Shown here: positions 9,233-19,654 of the stretch, piece after piece
How positions within the stretch are numbered: position 1 is the first letter of the stretch
Layout: the number at the start of each line of letters is the position of its first letter
Origin: Anthopleura xanthogrammica
Lineage: Eukaryota; Cnidaria; Anthozoa; Actiniaria; Actiniidae
Length of the DNA: 64,000 nt
Assembly (NCBI GenBank): GCA_964019055.1
Contig: OZ025211.1
Coordinates: 2,960,835 to 3,024,834, forward strand
Direction of reading: 5' to 3'
Translations under genes and position numbers: made by a program
Notes under the pieces: generated by a model
What the model was told of the DNA's origin: nothing
Databases searched by the model: none
What the model saw: only the letters and a program-made list of their open reading frames with translations

Positions 9233-10622
9233 GCGAATGTTCAGTCTCATTCAACATTGTTGTGTTTGTACTGTGGTTATTTCGGCCAGCAGGCGATCAA
9301 TTGTCTGGACTAGGTTGATAATTTTTCTACCATTTGTTATTTACTTTGCCAATTTGATTTGACATGACTGCGATCCCCGTTAGACTTGTTGTTACAATAA
9401 CTTAGTAGTTGGCATTGATTAGGGCCTATTTAGACCTACCTCAGGTTGTAGTGAGGTGATAATACTGGTCGTTGACTAACCAAAAAAAAAAAAAAAAAAA
9501 GCCTGGTAATAGAAGGACATTGTATAATAGTGTATTGCGCCTTATTTGTAATCTATCTGGGACCACTCCGGTGCGTGTGGGTCGGTACGATGAGTTTGGC
9601 TGCTAGAACTCATCTTGCCGGAGAGGTTACACCCCCCCCCCTCTCTGGTTCAACCCATCACTCAATCAATTAGTCATTATAATTTATCGCGGCATTGTTG
9701 CGCTTTCACTATTAATTAATCGATGCTTTGTTGCGCTATCAATATATGTCTACAAGGATGGATGGCTGGTTCCACAGAGCCTTACTACGACCCGGGCGTG
9801 TTATCCGCTGCTAGTAGGCGGAGCGCGGGATGTGTGGGGTAGGGCGTGTTTGCTGCCTGTGGCAAGCGGCCTGGTGGCTGCCATTGGCGCATCCTGGTAG
9901 TTGTGTTCCCCGTCTTGCTGCGCAGGGGTCAATTATATCTTTGATTGTTGCGCTAATTGTTGCATGTTCTACTTGGTTGGCTCAGACCGTACCTTAGCCT
10001 GGTATGCTACCCTCTGCGTTAGGGGTGGTAAGCGGTGTGTTTTGCCTTCCGTTGCCATATATATGGTAGTTACATTTTGTACCTCTCTTGCTGTAGAGTG
10101 ATCAGGTGCATAGGTTATGCGCCGTCTATCGTTGCGCTAATCGTTACGTGTTCTCTCGGTACCGCGGCTGCGAATATCATTTCTGCAACATGGTTGGACA
10201 AGTGGCAGCCAGTCACTATTAATTGTACCACCCTATCATCGAGTGATTTCAACAATCAAGGCAACAGGTTCGACATCCCTCGCGGTCAGGTAGATCAGGC
10301 GCAAATAGTTGGAGAAGCGTGGCTTATGCGAGCTAATTAGTAAGATATGCCAGCCTACCTGCGTGCCGTGGGAGTGGCAGGCATCCAACTCGGGCGGTGC
10401 AATGAGCTATTCGCTGTGAGCGGTCGCGGCGAGTTTTGCTGGGGGCATCATCAAGTCGGCGTGCCATATGCTCGCCTCGATTGCGGTATAAGGCGTGGGG
10501 GCTATCTGTGTGGGGGTATATGTATATACGGGAAGTAGTCGTGTAAGCGGAGGTGCTCCGTGGCTTTAGTATCCCCAGGTTATCCCACACTTTGGTGCTG
10601 ATGGTTCAATTATTGCCTTCCA
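9233..10622 (+). other. Non-coding spacer of the YR element between Gag and RT
   Basis: About 1.4 kb with no long frame in the element's direction. It holds an A18 run near 9481-9500, a C9 run near 9631, and G/T-rich sequence. The RT frame is preceded by an acceptor-like pyrimidine tract and AG (TATTGCCTTCCAG, ending 10623), so RT may be reached by splicing. A GTGAGC donor-like site at 9229 is out of phase with it, so that exact join is not supported. Confidence 0.45.
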
Positions 10623-12174
10623 GTGATCCGATGGTCTGAGCCCCCGGTTCATAGCGTGACCCCCCTCTTGGCCGACCGCTTCGCGTTCGAGCTGAGGAAT
10701 CATCCAGATCGTGACAAGGTAGATTTTGTGGTCAATGGTATTCGTGAAGGGTTCAAATTAGGTTTTCTGCAGTCTCCATTACGGCCTGCTCAGCGTAACA
10801 AGAAGTCAGCAGAAGAACATCCTGCGATAGTTTCTGATTACCTGGCCAATGAAGTCACCCAGGGGAGAGTAGCTGGCCCTTTCATGTATCCCCCGATGCC
10901 AAATTTGCATGTGAGCAGTTTCGGTGTGATTCCAAAGAGTGGCCAGCCGGGAAAATGGCGCTTGATTGTCGACTTGTCTTCCCCGGAAGGCGCCAGCGTT
11001 AACGATGGTATCAGCTCAGACGATTATTCACTGCAATATATAGGAGTCGACGATGTTATTAGAATGGCGGGAAAGTATGGCCCTGGTGCCCTGCTGGCAA
11101 AGTTTGATGTTTTATCTGCCTATCGCAATGTTGCAATTCACCCATCTGACCGACATCTCCTTGGCATGAAGTGGCTCGGATGTTACTATGTTGACCTAGC
11201 CCTACCATTTGGCCTCCGCTCTGCCCCCTTCATCTTCGATTCCATTGCGTCAATGGTGGAATGGATCTCACGAACTAATTGGGGAGTGTCAGACCTTGTG
11301 CATTACCTAGACGACTTCATCACCGCCGGACCACCCAATTCAGAATCATGCGCACACAACTTCAACATGGCTATGGAATGTTGTGCGCAGTTAGGTCTCC
11401 CGCTCCATCCAAATAAGTGTCAGGGCCCAGCCACCACTCTTGTCGTACTAGGAATTGAACTGGACTCAGTGAATCAAATTGCCCGGCTGCCTCAGGAAAA
11501 AATGTCTAACTTGCGCTCCTTATTGAATTCTTGGCTTATGCGCCGTTGGTGTCGGAGAAACGAGTTGGAGTCAATAATCGGACATTTCCAACATGCAGCC
11601 AAGGTTGTCTGGCCGGGTCGGACATTTATCCGTCGGATGATAAACCTCTTATCCTGCTTCAGAAACCGCGATCACCCTATCCGACTTAATTCGGAGTTTC
11701 ACCTTGACCTAGAATGGTGGAATCACTTCTTGGAATCCTGGAATGGTGTAAGCTTTTGGCTGTACCCTGGTCTGGAACCCGTGGCTTCAATTGAAATGAC
11801 CTCTGACGCCGCTGGGGCCTTGGGCTATGGGGCTTTCTTCAACAAGCAGTGGTTTAATGGGATTTGGATTGACTGTCAACGCCCTCTGTCCATAGCCTAC
11901 AAAGAATTGTTCCCCGTGGTAGTCGGAGCTCACCTGTGGGGCAGCCAGTGGCATAGGCAACATGTAATCTTCCGCTCCGACAACGAGTCGATAGTAGCCA
12001 TGCTTAACAGTAGGTCGTCTAAAGTCCCTTGCTTGATGCACTTATTAAAAATGCGAATAAATTAAAAATGGAGTTCGGACGTGGGCTTTCAGCTCTCTGT
12101 AACTTTGATTGTTATCACACATTTTAGAATTCTACTATTAGTTATTATACTAAAAATTGACAAAGTAAGTCGAA

Positions 12175-13023
12175 ATGCCTCCAAAGCGAAATAGTTCTTC
12201 ACAAAATAACGCTTCCTCAGAAAGAAATGCCGACGAACCATTAACAGTAGCAATCCTACAAGAGATGTTGAGCAAGGAAATATCTGAATTTAAAAATGAA
12301 GTTAAACGGCTGAATGATTCAATGCTCAAATACCATAAATCTACAGATGATGACTTGAAGGAAATCAAACGGAGTCAAGATCTGATGTCTAAGAATTTTG
12401 ACGAATTCTCAAAGAAGGTCAAGACACTAGAGTCAACTAACCAAAAGCTTCAAAACGAGAACCGAACCATGCAGACGAATATTACAGTCCTAACTGATAG
12501 AGTGAGGTATTTGGAACAATCCCAGGAGGAAGTCAACCTGTATTCCCGCCGCGACTGCTTAGAATTTCATGGAGTGCCGACCTCTCGAACCGAAGACACT
12601 GACGAAATCATAATAAAGATTGGTGAACTTCTTGAAGTTGACGTTACTAAGGACGACATATCTGTTAGTCACCGACTACCCTCAAGGAAAAGCCAGAGTA
12701 CTCCTCCGATAATAATTGCTAAATTTACACATCGCAAGTTAAGAGATAATATGTACCAAGCAAGGAACATCCTGAGAAAGTATAACTCGTCTCATATTGG
12801 TTATTCACAACTGAACAACCTCTACGTCAATGAAAGTCTTACAACACAATCCAAGGAGATATTTAAAGAAGCTAAGAAAGTTCAAAAAGGATTCAACCTG
12901 AAATATGTATGGACCAAATATGGAAAGATCTACGCTAAAGAAAGTGCAGACTCTGGCAAGATATTATTTTCAAACTTGCTTGAAATCTCTCAATATAAGG
13001 ACAAGCTAGAAAGCCGCAGATAA
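12175..13023 (+). CDS. LINE ORF1 protein, coiled coil plus RRM-like nucleic acid binding
   Basis: ATG at 12175, 282 residues, intact. A Ser/Asn-rich head is followed by a long coiled coil (about residues 30-125: EISEFKNEVKRLNDSML ... TVLTDRVRYLEQ), then an RRM-like module (NLYSRRDCLEFHGVP, VSHRLPSRKSQSTPPIIIAK) and a C-terminal domain (VNESLTTQSKEIFKEAKK). This is the trimeric RNA chaperone layout of L1-type ORF1p, also used by several CR1/L2 elements. It would bind the element RNA. Confidence 0.85.
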   Translation: MPPKRNSSSQNNASSERNADEPLTVAILQEMLSKEISEFKNEVKRLNDSMLKYHKSTDDDLKEIKRSQDLMSKNFDEFSKKVKTLESTNQKLQNENRTMQTNITVLTDRVRYLEQSQEEVNLYSRRDCLEFHGVPTSRTEDTDEIIIKIGELLEVDVTKDDISVSHRLPSRKSQSTPPIIIAKFTHRKLRDNMYQARNILRKYNSSHIGYSQLNNLYVNESLTTQSKEIFKEAKKVQKGFNLKYVWTKYGKIYAKESADSGKILFSNLLEISQYKDKLESRR

Positions 13024-13205
13024 GTACCTTATACGAACGTTTAAAATTATTGTCTCTTGCTTATTTTGCCAATGTAATTTATATTTAATTATATATGAAT
13101 CCTAATTTAGATACTGCGCTATCTGATTCTCCTGATAGCAATGGTATTGACGACCCAGACAACTTATAACCCTCTATATCGTCTAAGTATTATTGCATTG
13201 GGGAG

Positions 13206-16200
13206 ATGAAAGACGCCCTTGAATCATCTAGTTCCAATAATTCATTATCATTATTCCATTGCAATACAAGAAGCCTTAGTAAGCAATTTGATCGTCTATA
13301 CGACATTATATCTTCACTGAATAATCAATTTAGTATTATCGCTATCAGTGAAACAAAGTTGAATACAAAATCTATAGATAATCTTAACCTTCCGAACTAT
13401 CAATTTCTAAGACAAGATTCGTTAACACAAGCTGGAGGTGTCGGTCTTTATGTACATAACTCTTTGTCCTTTACATTAAGAACAGATTTACGACTAAACT
13501 TAAACAACTGTGAAGATCTTTGGATTGAAATACACTCTTCGAAGAATGAGAAAAATATTATATGTGGTGTAATTTATCGACACCCTAATTCCGAGCTATC
13601 AGAATTTAAAGAATCTGTCTCCGACAAATTGGAACTTATTTCAAATGAAAATAAATATTTGTTGATAACTGGTGACATAAACATAGATCTAATTAAGTCA
13701 GATTCACATAACACTACCTCTGAATATCTTGAAATAATGTATTCGAACTACTGTTTGCCATTAATTACGCAACCAACTCGCATAACCGACTACTCTCAAA
13801 CATTAAGGCAATGGGCTCGCGCAAATTTAACCGATAGATTTTCCTATAATTTTGCATATAGATAGTTTTTGAGATGGACAAAACAGAACAACAACAAAAA
13901 TCGGGGGTCATCGACATAGATTTTGCGCTATGTTAGCTTGAACACGGCACTCCCCAGCGAGTCTAGAACGAAAACAACGCTTCTCAAAGTATTACGTCTA
14001 GTTTAATTCTGGTGGCTGCAATATGAAAAACAGAGGCTTTCAGAGGTACTAAAGTAAATAAACTTCCTTGAAAAACAGTTTAATGTCACAAAGTTCAGGA
14101 AAAATGCTAAGTTTTGACATTTCCAACTTCAAAAACAGTCGAAATTACGTGCGAATGTCAAGTCTTTTTTAGTTGATGTTTCACGATTTTCTCGAAAACA
14201 AACCGATAGATTTTTTATTTTTTTCGATATGTACTAGCTTTAGTTAAAAGACATCGAATTCAGGAAAAAATTGTATAGGTCACCGTATTCATTTACAAGA
14301 TATAAGTCGTAAAGCAACGCAAAATGAAGAGCGACAAACGGAAAGCACACAGGTAGCCCAATCCATGGGTTTTGTCGCGCATGCCTCGAGTCATCGAACA
14401 TACACAAAATGACTGCCATGCGACTAATTGTCAAGTTATATAAATACAGTGTATTGTTTCAAATTTTGGTCAATATATTATACAATTCTAAATAAAATAA
14501 AATAAATGCGCAGAAAGATGCGCACGAGTGCGCGAGCCCATTGCCTTAATTGATCACATTTATACAAATCCCCTTGATAAACACATAATATCAGGAATTC
14601 TAACAACGGGTCTTTCAGATCATTTTCCTATCTTTATGGTTATTAATAATGTGGTAAAAAAGAAGAAAAATAGAATATTAAAAAAAAGAAACTTCAAAAC
14701 TTTTAACAAAGAAAATTTTTTAAATGATTTACGAAATACTGACTGGAAAACATCAAATGATGTTAATGAAATATGCAAAAATGTTATAGATTTGTTCAAT
14801 TCTATTGTTGATAAGCATGTACCTCTGGAGACCATATCCAAACAACAATTCAAACTAGCTCAAAAACCTTGGATTACAAAAGGTATATATAATTCAATTA
14901 AACAAAAACGTTGCCTTTACCGTAGATATTACGTGAATGGTAATGATCCTCAAAAGGAATATTACAAAAAATATGCCAATCTACTTACACATACAAGGGA
15001 ACTTAGTAAAAAACAACATTTCAAGGATCAAATTGCTCTTCATAAAGGGAATACAAAAGAAACATGGAAGATCATAGGCAATATAATAAAACTTAAATCG
15101 AAATCATTTTCATCACCTGTTAAGCTCGTTACCGGTAATTCTGAATACACTTCTGACACAGATATTGCTAATCAATTTAATTTATATTTTAGTAATGTCG
15201 GACCGTCATTATCTGCTAAAATTCCTCCTAGTCCTTTATCTTTCATAGATTATCTTTCCCCGGTCTTTTCACCAGACAGTTTTTTTATCTGTCCAACAGA
15301 TCCGCTTGAAGTTGAGTCTTTAATCTTGAAAACCGATTGCTCTAAAGCATTAGGACCTTTCAAAACGCCCCTAAATTTATTGAAAATGTCAGCACATATT
15401 CTTTCGCCTATTCTAGCTGAGATGTATAATCTTTCCTTCAAATCAGGGATCTTCCCAGATAGCCTAAAGTTAGCTAGAGTTATTCCCTTATACAAAAACG
15501 ATTCGATCAATGACCCTTCTAACTATCGTCCAATCTCTATTATTTCTCCCTTTTCTAAAATCCTTGAGAAATTAATGTATAAACGTTTGTCATACTTTAT
15601 TGATAAGAGTAAAATTCTTTTTGACTTTCAATTCGGTTTTAGGAAAAATCATTCAACCTCTCTAGCTTTAGTTGAAATTATTAACAAGCTTTTAAACCTA
15701 ATTGATAACGGTTTTTACTCTTGCGGTGTGTTCATCGACTTCTCAAAAGCCTTTGACACCGTCAATCACGAAATTATGCTCTCCAAACTAAAGCACTATG
15801 GGATCCATGGGACTGCCCTCAACTGGTTTTTATCTTATCTAACAAATCGTCAACAATTTGTCGACTTTAATGGGGTTTTTTCTTCTGTAATTCCCATATC
15901 ATGTGGAGTTCCTCAAGGTTCTGCTTTGGGACCGTTACTATTTCTTATATATATAAATGATATTGCAAATTGTAGTTCCATGCTCAAATTTAGATTATTT
16001 GCAGATGATACGAATATATTTCTAGAACATAAGGAATGTTCTTATGCAATTGACAAACAGAGAGTTAGAAAAACTAAAAAACTGGATTAACGCAAACAAA
16101 CTTTCCTTAAATCTTAAGAAATCCAAGTACATGCTTATAACATCAAATAGAAAAACACAACCTGTAAACTTTGAAATATTAATGAATTCTGCTCCGTTAG

Positions 16201-16823
16201 AGCGTACCAAAGTTATCAGATACTTAGGAATTCTCATTGATCAAAATTTGAATTGGAATGATCAAATAAATTCGGTATGTGAAAAGGTTGCCAAACATAT
16301 TGGCATTTTGTCTAAAGTACGTCATTATGTCGACATTCACACCCTCAGATCAATCTATTTTGCTTTAATTTATCCATACTTGCAGTACGGAGCCCTAGTG
16401 TGGGGTGTTACATATGAATCTAGACTTAGGCGTATTCATGTTCTTAATAATAAGGCCATAAGAGTTATGACTTTTTCACATCCTAGAACACACTCTCCAC
16501 CGTTATATAAAAACCTATGTATACTACAATTTAAGGATGTTGTCTTTAGCCAAATTGCACTCTTGATGTACGACTACTACAACAATACACTCCCTCCTGA
16601 TTTTCTCAACTACTTCCAACCTGTATGTAATGTACACTCTTACCAAACACGTCACTCTCTCTTTAATTTTGCAGTTCCACGCATTTCCACTAATTATGGT
16701 AGATATTCTTTGAGTTTTCACGGCACTAAAGTCTGGAACTCATTGGAAAATTCGATAAAAAATCTTCCCAGAAAAGAATTTCAGAAAAAAATTAAAAGTA
16801 ATTGTTTTCTTACCTATACTTAA
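13206..16823 (+). pseudogene. LINE ORF2: endonuclease and reverse transcriptase, broken by a transposon and a frameshift
   Basis: ATG at 13206. APE endonuclease motifs: FHCNTRSL, AISETKLN, AGGVGLYVH, VIYRHPNS, LITGDINIDL. At 13803 the frame is cut by a 0.74-kb DNA transposon and resumes at about 14550 with IDHIYTN. The RT follows: NYRPISIISPFSKILEKLMY, IDFSKAFDTVNHEIML, GVPQGSALGPLLFLIYINDI and catalytic FADD (15998-16009). A frameshift near 16040-16055 moves the reading frame; the last part (NRELEKLKNWINANKLSLNL ... to 16823) carries the thumb and C-terminal domain. The element is therefore inactive now. Confidence 0.88.
13803..14549. mobile_element. Non-autonomous DNA transposon in LINE ORF2
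   Basis: Inverted ends GGCAATGGGCTCGCGCA at the left (from 13807) and its reverse complement at the right (to 14545), flanked on both sides by TTAA (13803-13806 and 14546-14549). Removing the body and one TTAA restores the endonuclease frame exactly, which proves the boundaries within one to two bases. No transposase ORF. A TTAA duplication would fit piggyBac/Kolobok; TTA would fit PIF/Harbinger. The sequence cannot decide between them. Confidence 0.85.
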
Positions 16824-17236
16824 TTTGACTTACTAAAATAATCTTCTGTTAAATGTTCTTTATTCCATTTTGCTGTTTAGAGAAATGGGTCTTTTCCAAA
16901 ATACTCATTTCTCTTTTAAAAACCTAATGGTGAGCTGGCTCGATAACGTACGTTCCCCTAGCTCGCCGGCACTATTTACATATATTTTCTTTATTTATTT
17001 TCATACTAAAAATCTAGTTAAATCTTTTGATATTAAGTATAATAATATTAGTAACAATATATCAAATGTATCAAATGTATATTTAACAACGAATGTATTT
17101 AAAGTGCAAATAAAGACTTACTTACTTACTTATTGCGTAGCCTTCTGATGGCAGCCGCAAAATTCAATTTTACTTTTGCGGCCGCCCATGTCCCGGGGGT
17201 ACAGAACCCTGTTGCTGATGCCTTGTCTCGTTTCCA

Positions 17237-18280
17237 GTGGCAGGTATTCCGCAGACTGGCGCCTTGGGCTCAACCGAGTCCCACACCGATCCCTGGGCAG
17301 TTGTTGGCAGAACTTCTGGCTCCCCTTTAGACCTGCGTTGCAGAGAGCTGTTACTGTCTGGCTTGGCACCGTCAACACGGCGTTCCTATGCTTGTGGACA
17401 AAAGAAGTTTATACAATTTTGTTCCCAAAGAGGTATAAGGCATGCCGATGGCTCTGTGTGTCCCACCGATGAGTGGACCTTATGTTTGTTTGCAACTTTT
17501 TTATCTCAAAACCTACATCATTCGTCAATTAAGGCGTACTTGTCCGCTGTGCGCGCCCTTCACATTGAGTTGGGTTTTCCGGATCCTTTGTCGGGCTCCT
17601 TGAGACTGGGAAGGGTGCTCAAAGGCATCAAACGTTCCCAAGGTGAAAGACCGTCATCTCGACTTCCCATCACTAGCGATATCCTGGTGTCTATCCATAA
17701 ACATCTCAATTTCACCCATCAAGACCACGTCATGTTTTGGGCCGCTTGTTGCCTAGCATATTTTGGGTTCTTACGGTCAGCAGAGTTTACGGTTCCAAAC
17801 CTGAGTGGCTTTGCCCCCGACGCCCACTTGTGCGTAAGCGACATAGAGGTCGACTCCGTAGTGTCTCCTTCTACGTTGCGCATCAAGATTAAGGCATCAA
17901 AGACTGACCCCTTTCGCAAGGGTTGTCATATTTACATCGGCAGAGGACGGCCACCACTGTGCGCAGTACAAGCCGTACTTAACTACCTACATATTAGAGG
18001 CAATACAGCAGGCCCGCTGTTCCTACTTCAATCTGGCCAACCTTTGTCTCGCGTCATTCTCACAAAATGGCTGCGCGAAGTTCTTATTCTGGCTCAAATT
18101 GGGGGCAACTACTCGAGCCACAGTTTCAGAATTGGAGCCGCGACTGTCGCGGCTCGCAACGGTGTCCCTGACCATCTCATACAAACGTTGGGAAGATGGG
18201 CAAGCGATGCCTTTAAGGTGTACATCCATACTCCCGCTGACGTGTTAGCTGCTACAGCGTTTCAACTCATAAGTAGTTAA
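17237..18280 (+). CDS. Tyrosine recombinase of the YR retroelement
   Basis: An intact frame of up to 347 codons. An N-terminal SAM-like DNA-binding part (STRRSYACGQKKFIQFCSQR, HHSSIKAYLSAVRALHIELG) is followed by the catalytic domain: Arg in FLRSAEF (codon 17774-17776), HSFR (18119-18130), GRW, and the nucleophile Tyr in KVYI (18221-18223). So the R..HxxR..W..Y set is complete. It would integrate the element's circular DNA. It overlaps the RNase H end by about 90 bases in another frame and has no ATG near its start; a -1 shift or splicing (CGTTTCCAG precedes it) may be used. Confidence 0.88.
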   Translation: MAGIPQTGALGSTESHTDPWAVVGRTSGSPLDLRCRELLLSGLAPSTRRSYACGQKKFIQFCSQRGIRHADGSVCPTDEWTLCLFATFLSQNLHHSSIKAYLSAVRALHIELGFPDPLSGSLRLGRVLKGIKRSQGERPSSRLPITSDILVSIHKHLNFTHQDHVMFWAACCLAYFGFLRSAEFTVPNLSGFAPDAHLCVSDIEVDSVVSPSTLRIKIKASKTDPFRKGCHIYIGRGRPPLCAVQAVLNYLHIRGNTAGPLFLLQSGQPLSRVILTKWLREVLILAQIGGNYSSHSFRIGAATVAARNGVPDHLIQTLGRWASDAFKVYIHTPADVLAATAFQLISS

Positions 18281-18429
18281 GAGTTGATGAAGTCAAGTAA
18301 AGCGTTTTTTGTTTCCTAATTTTTGTCGCGTGTCAAGTGGTTATTCTGGGGGTGCTTGATTCAGTTGGGGGTAGAGTTGCCCCTGGCAACGGGACCACCA
18401 GGTCCACCCAAGCACCCCTTGGGGATTTT

Positions 18430-18906
18430 GGGCGGTGGACGGTGGCCCAGTTGCCATGGTCACCTCTGCCTGGGCGGGTTAGGCGCGACTTGCCCCTGTG
18501 CATCCCTGGAGCTCAACCCAAAACTTATCAATACGATGAATTTTTTAAATGAGGCTGAACGCAGTTTAGGCAAAGTTAAAAAGAACAGAGACTTCCGGTC
18601 AGCGGTTTCGCACGCCAGGGTATTGGGGGGCCCATCTCAGGCAAGGGGCTACTGGCAGTCTTTGCAGCGAGATAGTGTGCTTTCTCGAATTTTCCCTCCC
18701 ACCCTCCTCAGCTACATGGAAGGAAATTATCATAAGGGGGTAAGTATATCTCCACCTTTATAGGTGTGACGGGTATCAGGGGGCGGTGGACGGTGGACGG
18801 TGGCCCAGTTGCCATGGTCACCTCTGCCTGGGCGGGTTAGGCGCGACTTGCCCCTGTGCATCCCTGGAGCTCAACCCAAAACTTATCAATACGATGAGTT
18901 TTTTAA
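18430..18906 (+). repeat. B1-A2-B2 split direct repeats of the YR element
   Basis: B1 (18430-18547) and B2 (18781-18906) share GGTGGCCCAGTTGCCATGGT through AATACGATGA. Between them A2 (18548-18694) copies A1, and about 86 bases of unique sequence follow A2. These repeats let the single-strand cDNA circularise before recombinase-mediated insertion. Confidence 0.88.
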
Positions 18907-19077
18907 TAGGGATTAAGGCAATTGTTTGCAAATTAAAATTATCTTGAGCTAGTTTCTATAATTCAAAATATTATGAAACGATCGGGGAGATATTTGAGAT
19001 TCATCAGTCATTGTAGTTTTGCTGACTCATGCAGGATTTCCTTATTGATCAGCCTTCTTTTAACTTCAAAACAACTC

Positions 19078-19268
19078 TTCATCGCGGCGACTCCTTGGAA
19101 TATTCTTGAACTGTATTTTCGAAAAAATGTGTTAATTTTATGGGGATTTCGAAGCTGAGAGGAGCGAGTTCAAAGGCTTGTTTGAGCCGAAGATGATTGA
19201 CGGCTCGCAAAAGACCAAAATCCAAATGAAGTTTTGAAACGGCGGATCGCGATACAACGGTTATTGCT
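19078..19268 (-). repeat. Right arm of the inverted repeat flanking the YR element
   Basis: Reverse complement counterpart of 7587-7790. Homology stops at TTACAG-AATAACCG in both arms. The rest of 18907-19650 shows no gene. Confidence 0.7.
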
Positions 19269-19654
19269 GTAAGGGAGGACGGGGCAAAAACGCGTGACCA
19301 CGTGATTTGCGTGGTGGCGATGGGCTGTGATGTTTTTAAAATTTTTGGTAACGCTGTATGAAGAATTTTTTTTTTCCGTAGCAAAAGTGGGGATGGAGAA
19401 GGGAAAGGATGTCGGTATTTGGTAACTGACTGAAGAGGGTATACTTTCCTTCTCTAATGTTTCATCTCAGTCTCTATTTAAGACAAGTAAACGTATTTTC
19501 CAGCATGTTTAAAAGGTAATAAATCAAAGCGGGGGCAGCTTAGTGTCAGATATCAGTAGCGTTCATATTTTTACTATTATGTAAGTTGGGCTCCCTGTGG
19601 ACAAAAACGTCAAAGCACAGAGAATCCAGTTCACTGCATGCAGGCGTGAAGCTG

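Larger units (their letters stand above)
12047..17127 (+). mobile_element. CR1/L2-like non-LTR retrotransposon inserted in the YR element
   Basis: A full-length-looking LINE: 128-base 5' UTR, ORF1, ORF2 with APE-type endonuclease and RT, about 300 bases of 3' UTR, and a short tail of CTTA units. It is flanked by ACTTATT at 12040-12046 and 17128-17134, a likely 7-base target duplication (partly ambiguous with the CTTA tail). It entered RNase H codons of the YR element in the same orientation. RT and endonuclease motifs place it in the Jockey/CR1/L2 group; the exact clade needs a tree. Confidence 0.88.
10623..17330 (+). pseudogene. Reverse transcriptase-RNase H of the YR element, split by a LINE
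   Basis: The left part (10623-12039) has the RT domain: PKSGQPGKWRLIVDLSSPEG, AKFDVLSAYRNVAIHP, LPFGLRSAPFIFD and the catalytic YLDDF (11304-11318), then RNase H (TSDAAGALGYGAFF, AYKELFPVVVGA, RSDNESIVAML). Reading stops in LINE sequence soon after 12040. The frame resumes beyond the LINE at about 17135 with the RNase H end (FAAAHVPGVQNPVADALSRF), to a stop at 17330. Both halves lack internal stops, so the LINE insertion is recent and is the main lesion. There is no ATG near the start, so the RT may be made by splicing or readthrough. Confidence 0.85.
7979..18906 (+). mobile_element. YR retroelement (Ngaro/PAT-like), with a LINE inserted
   Basis: Split direct repeats in the order A1 - ORFs - B1 - A2 - B2: A1 at 7979-8124, B1 at 18430-18547, A2 at 18548-18694, B2 at 18781-18906. 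A1 and A2 differ by about one base; B1 and B2 are nearly identical. This layout is diagnostic of Ngaro/PAT-type YR retroelements (DIRS1 has inverted ends). Order of parts: Gag, reverse transcriptase, RNase H, tyrosine recombinase. No methyltransferase domain is seen, unlike many DIRS1 elements. Without the inserted LINE the element is about 5.8 kb, a usual size. No target-site duplication is expected or seen. Confidence 0.88.

Noticed and set aside
9024..9362. ORFs overlapping the Gag end on both strands
   Set aside because: Shadows of the Gag frame without family features.
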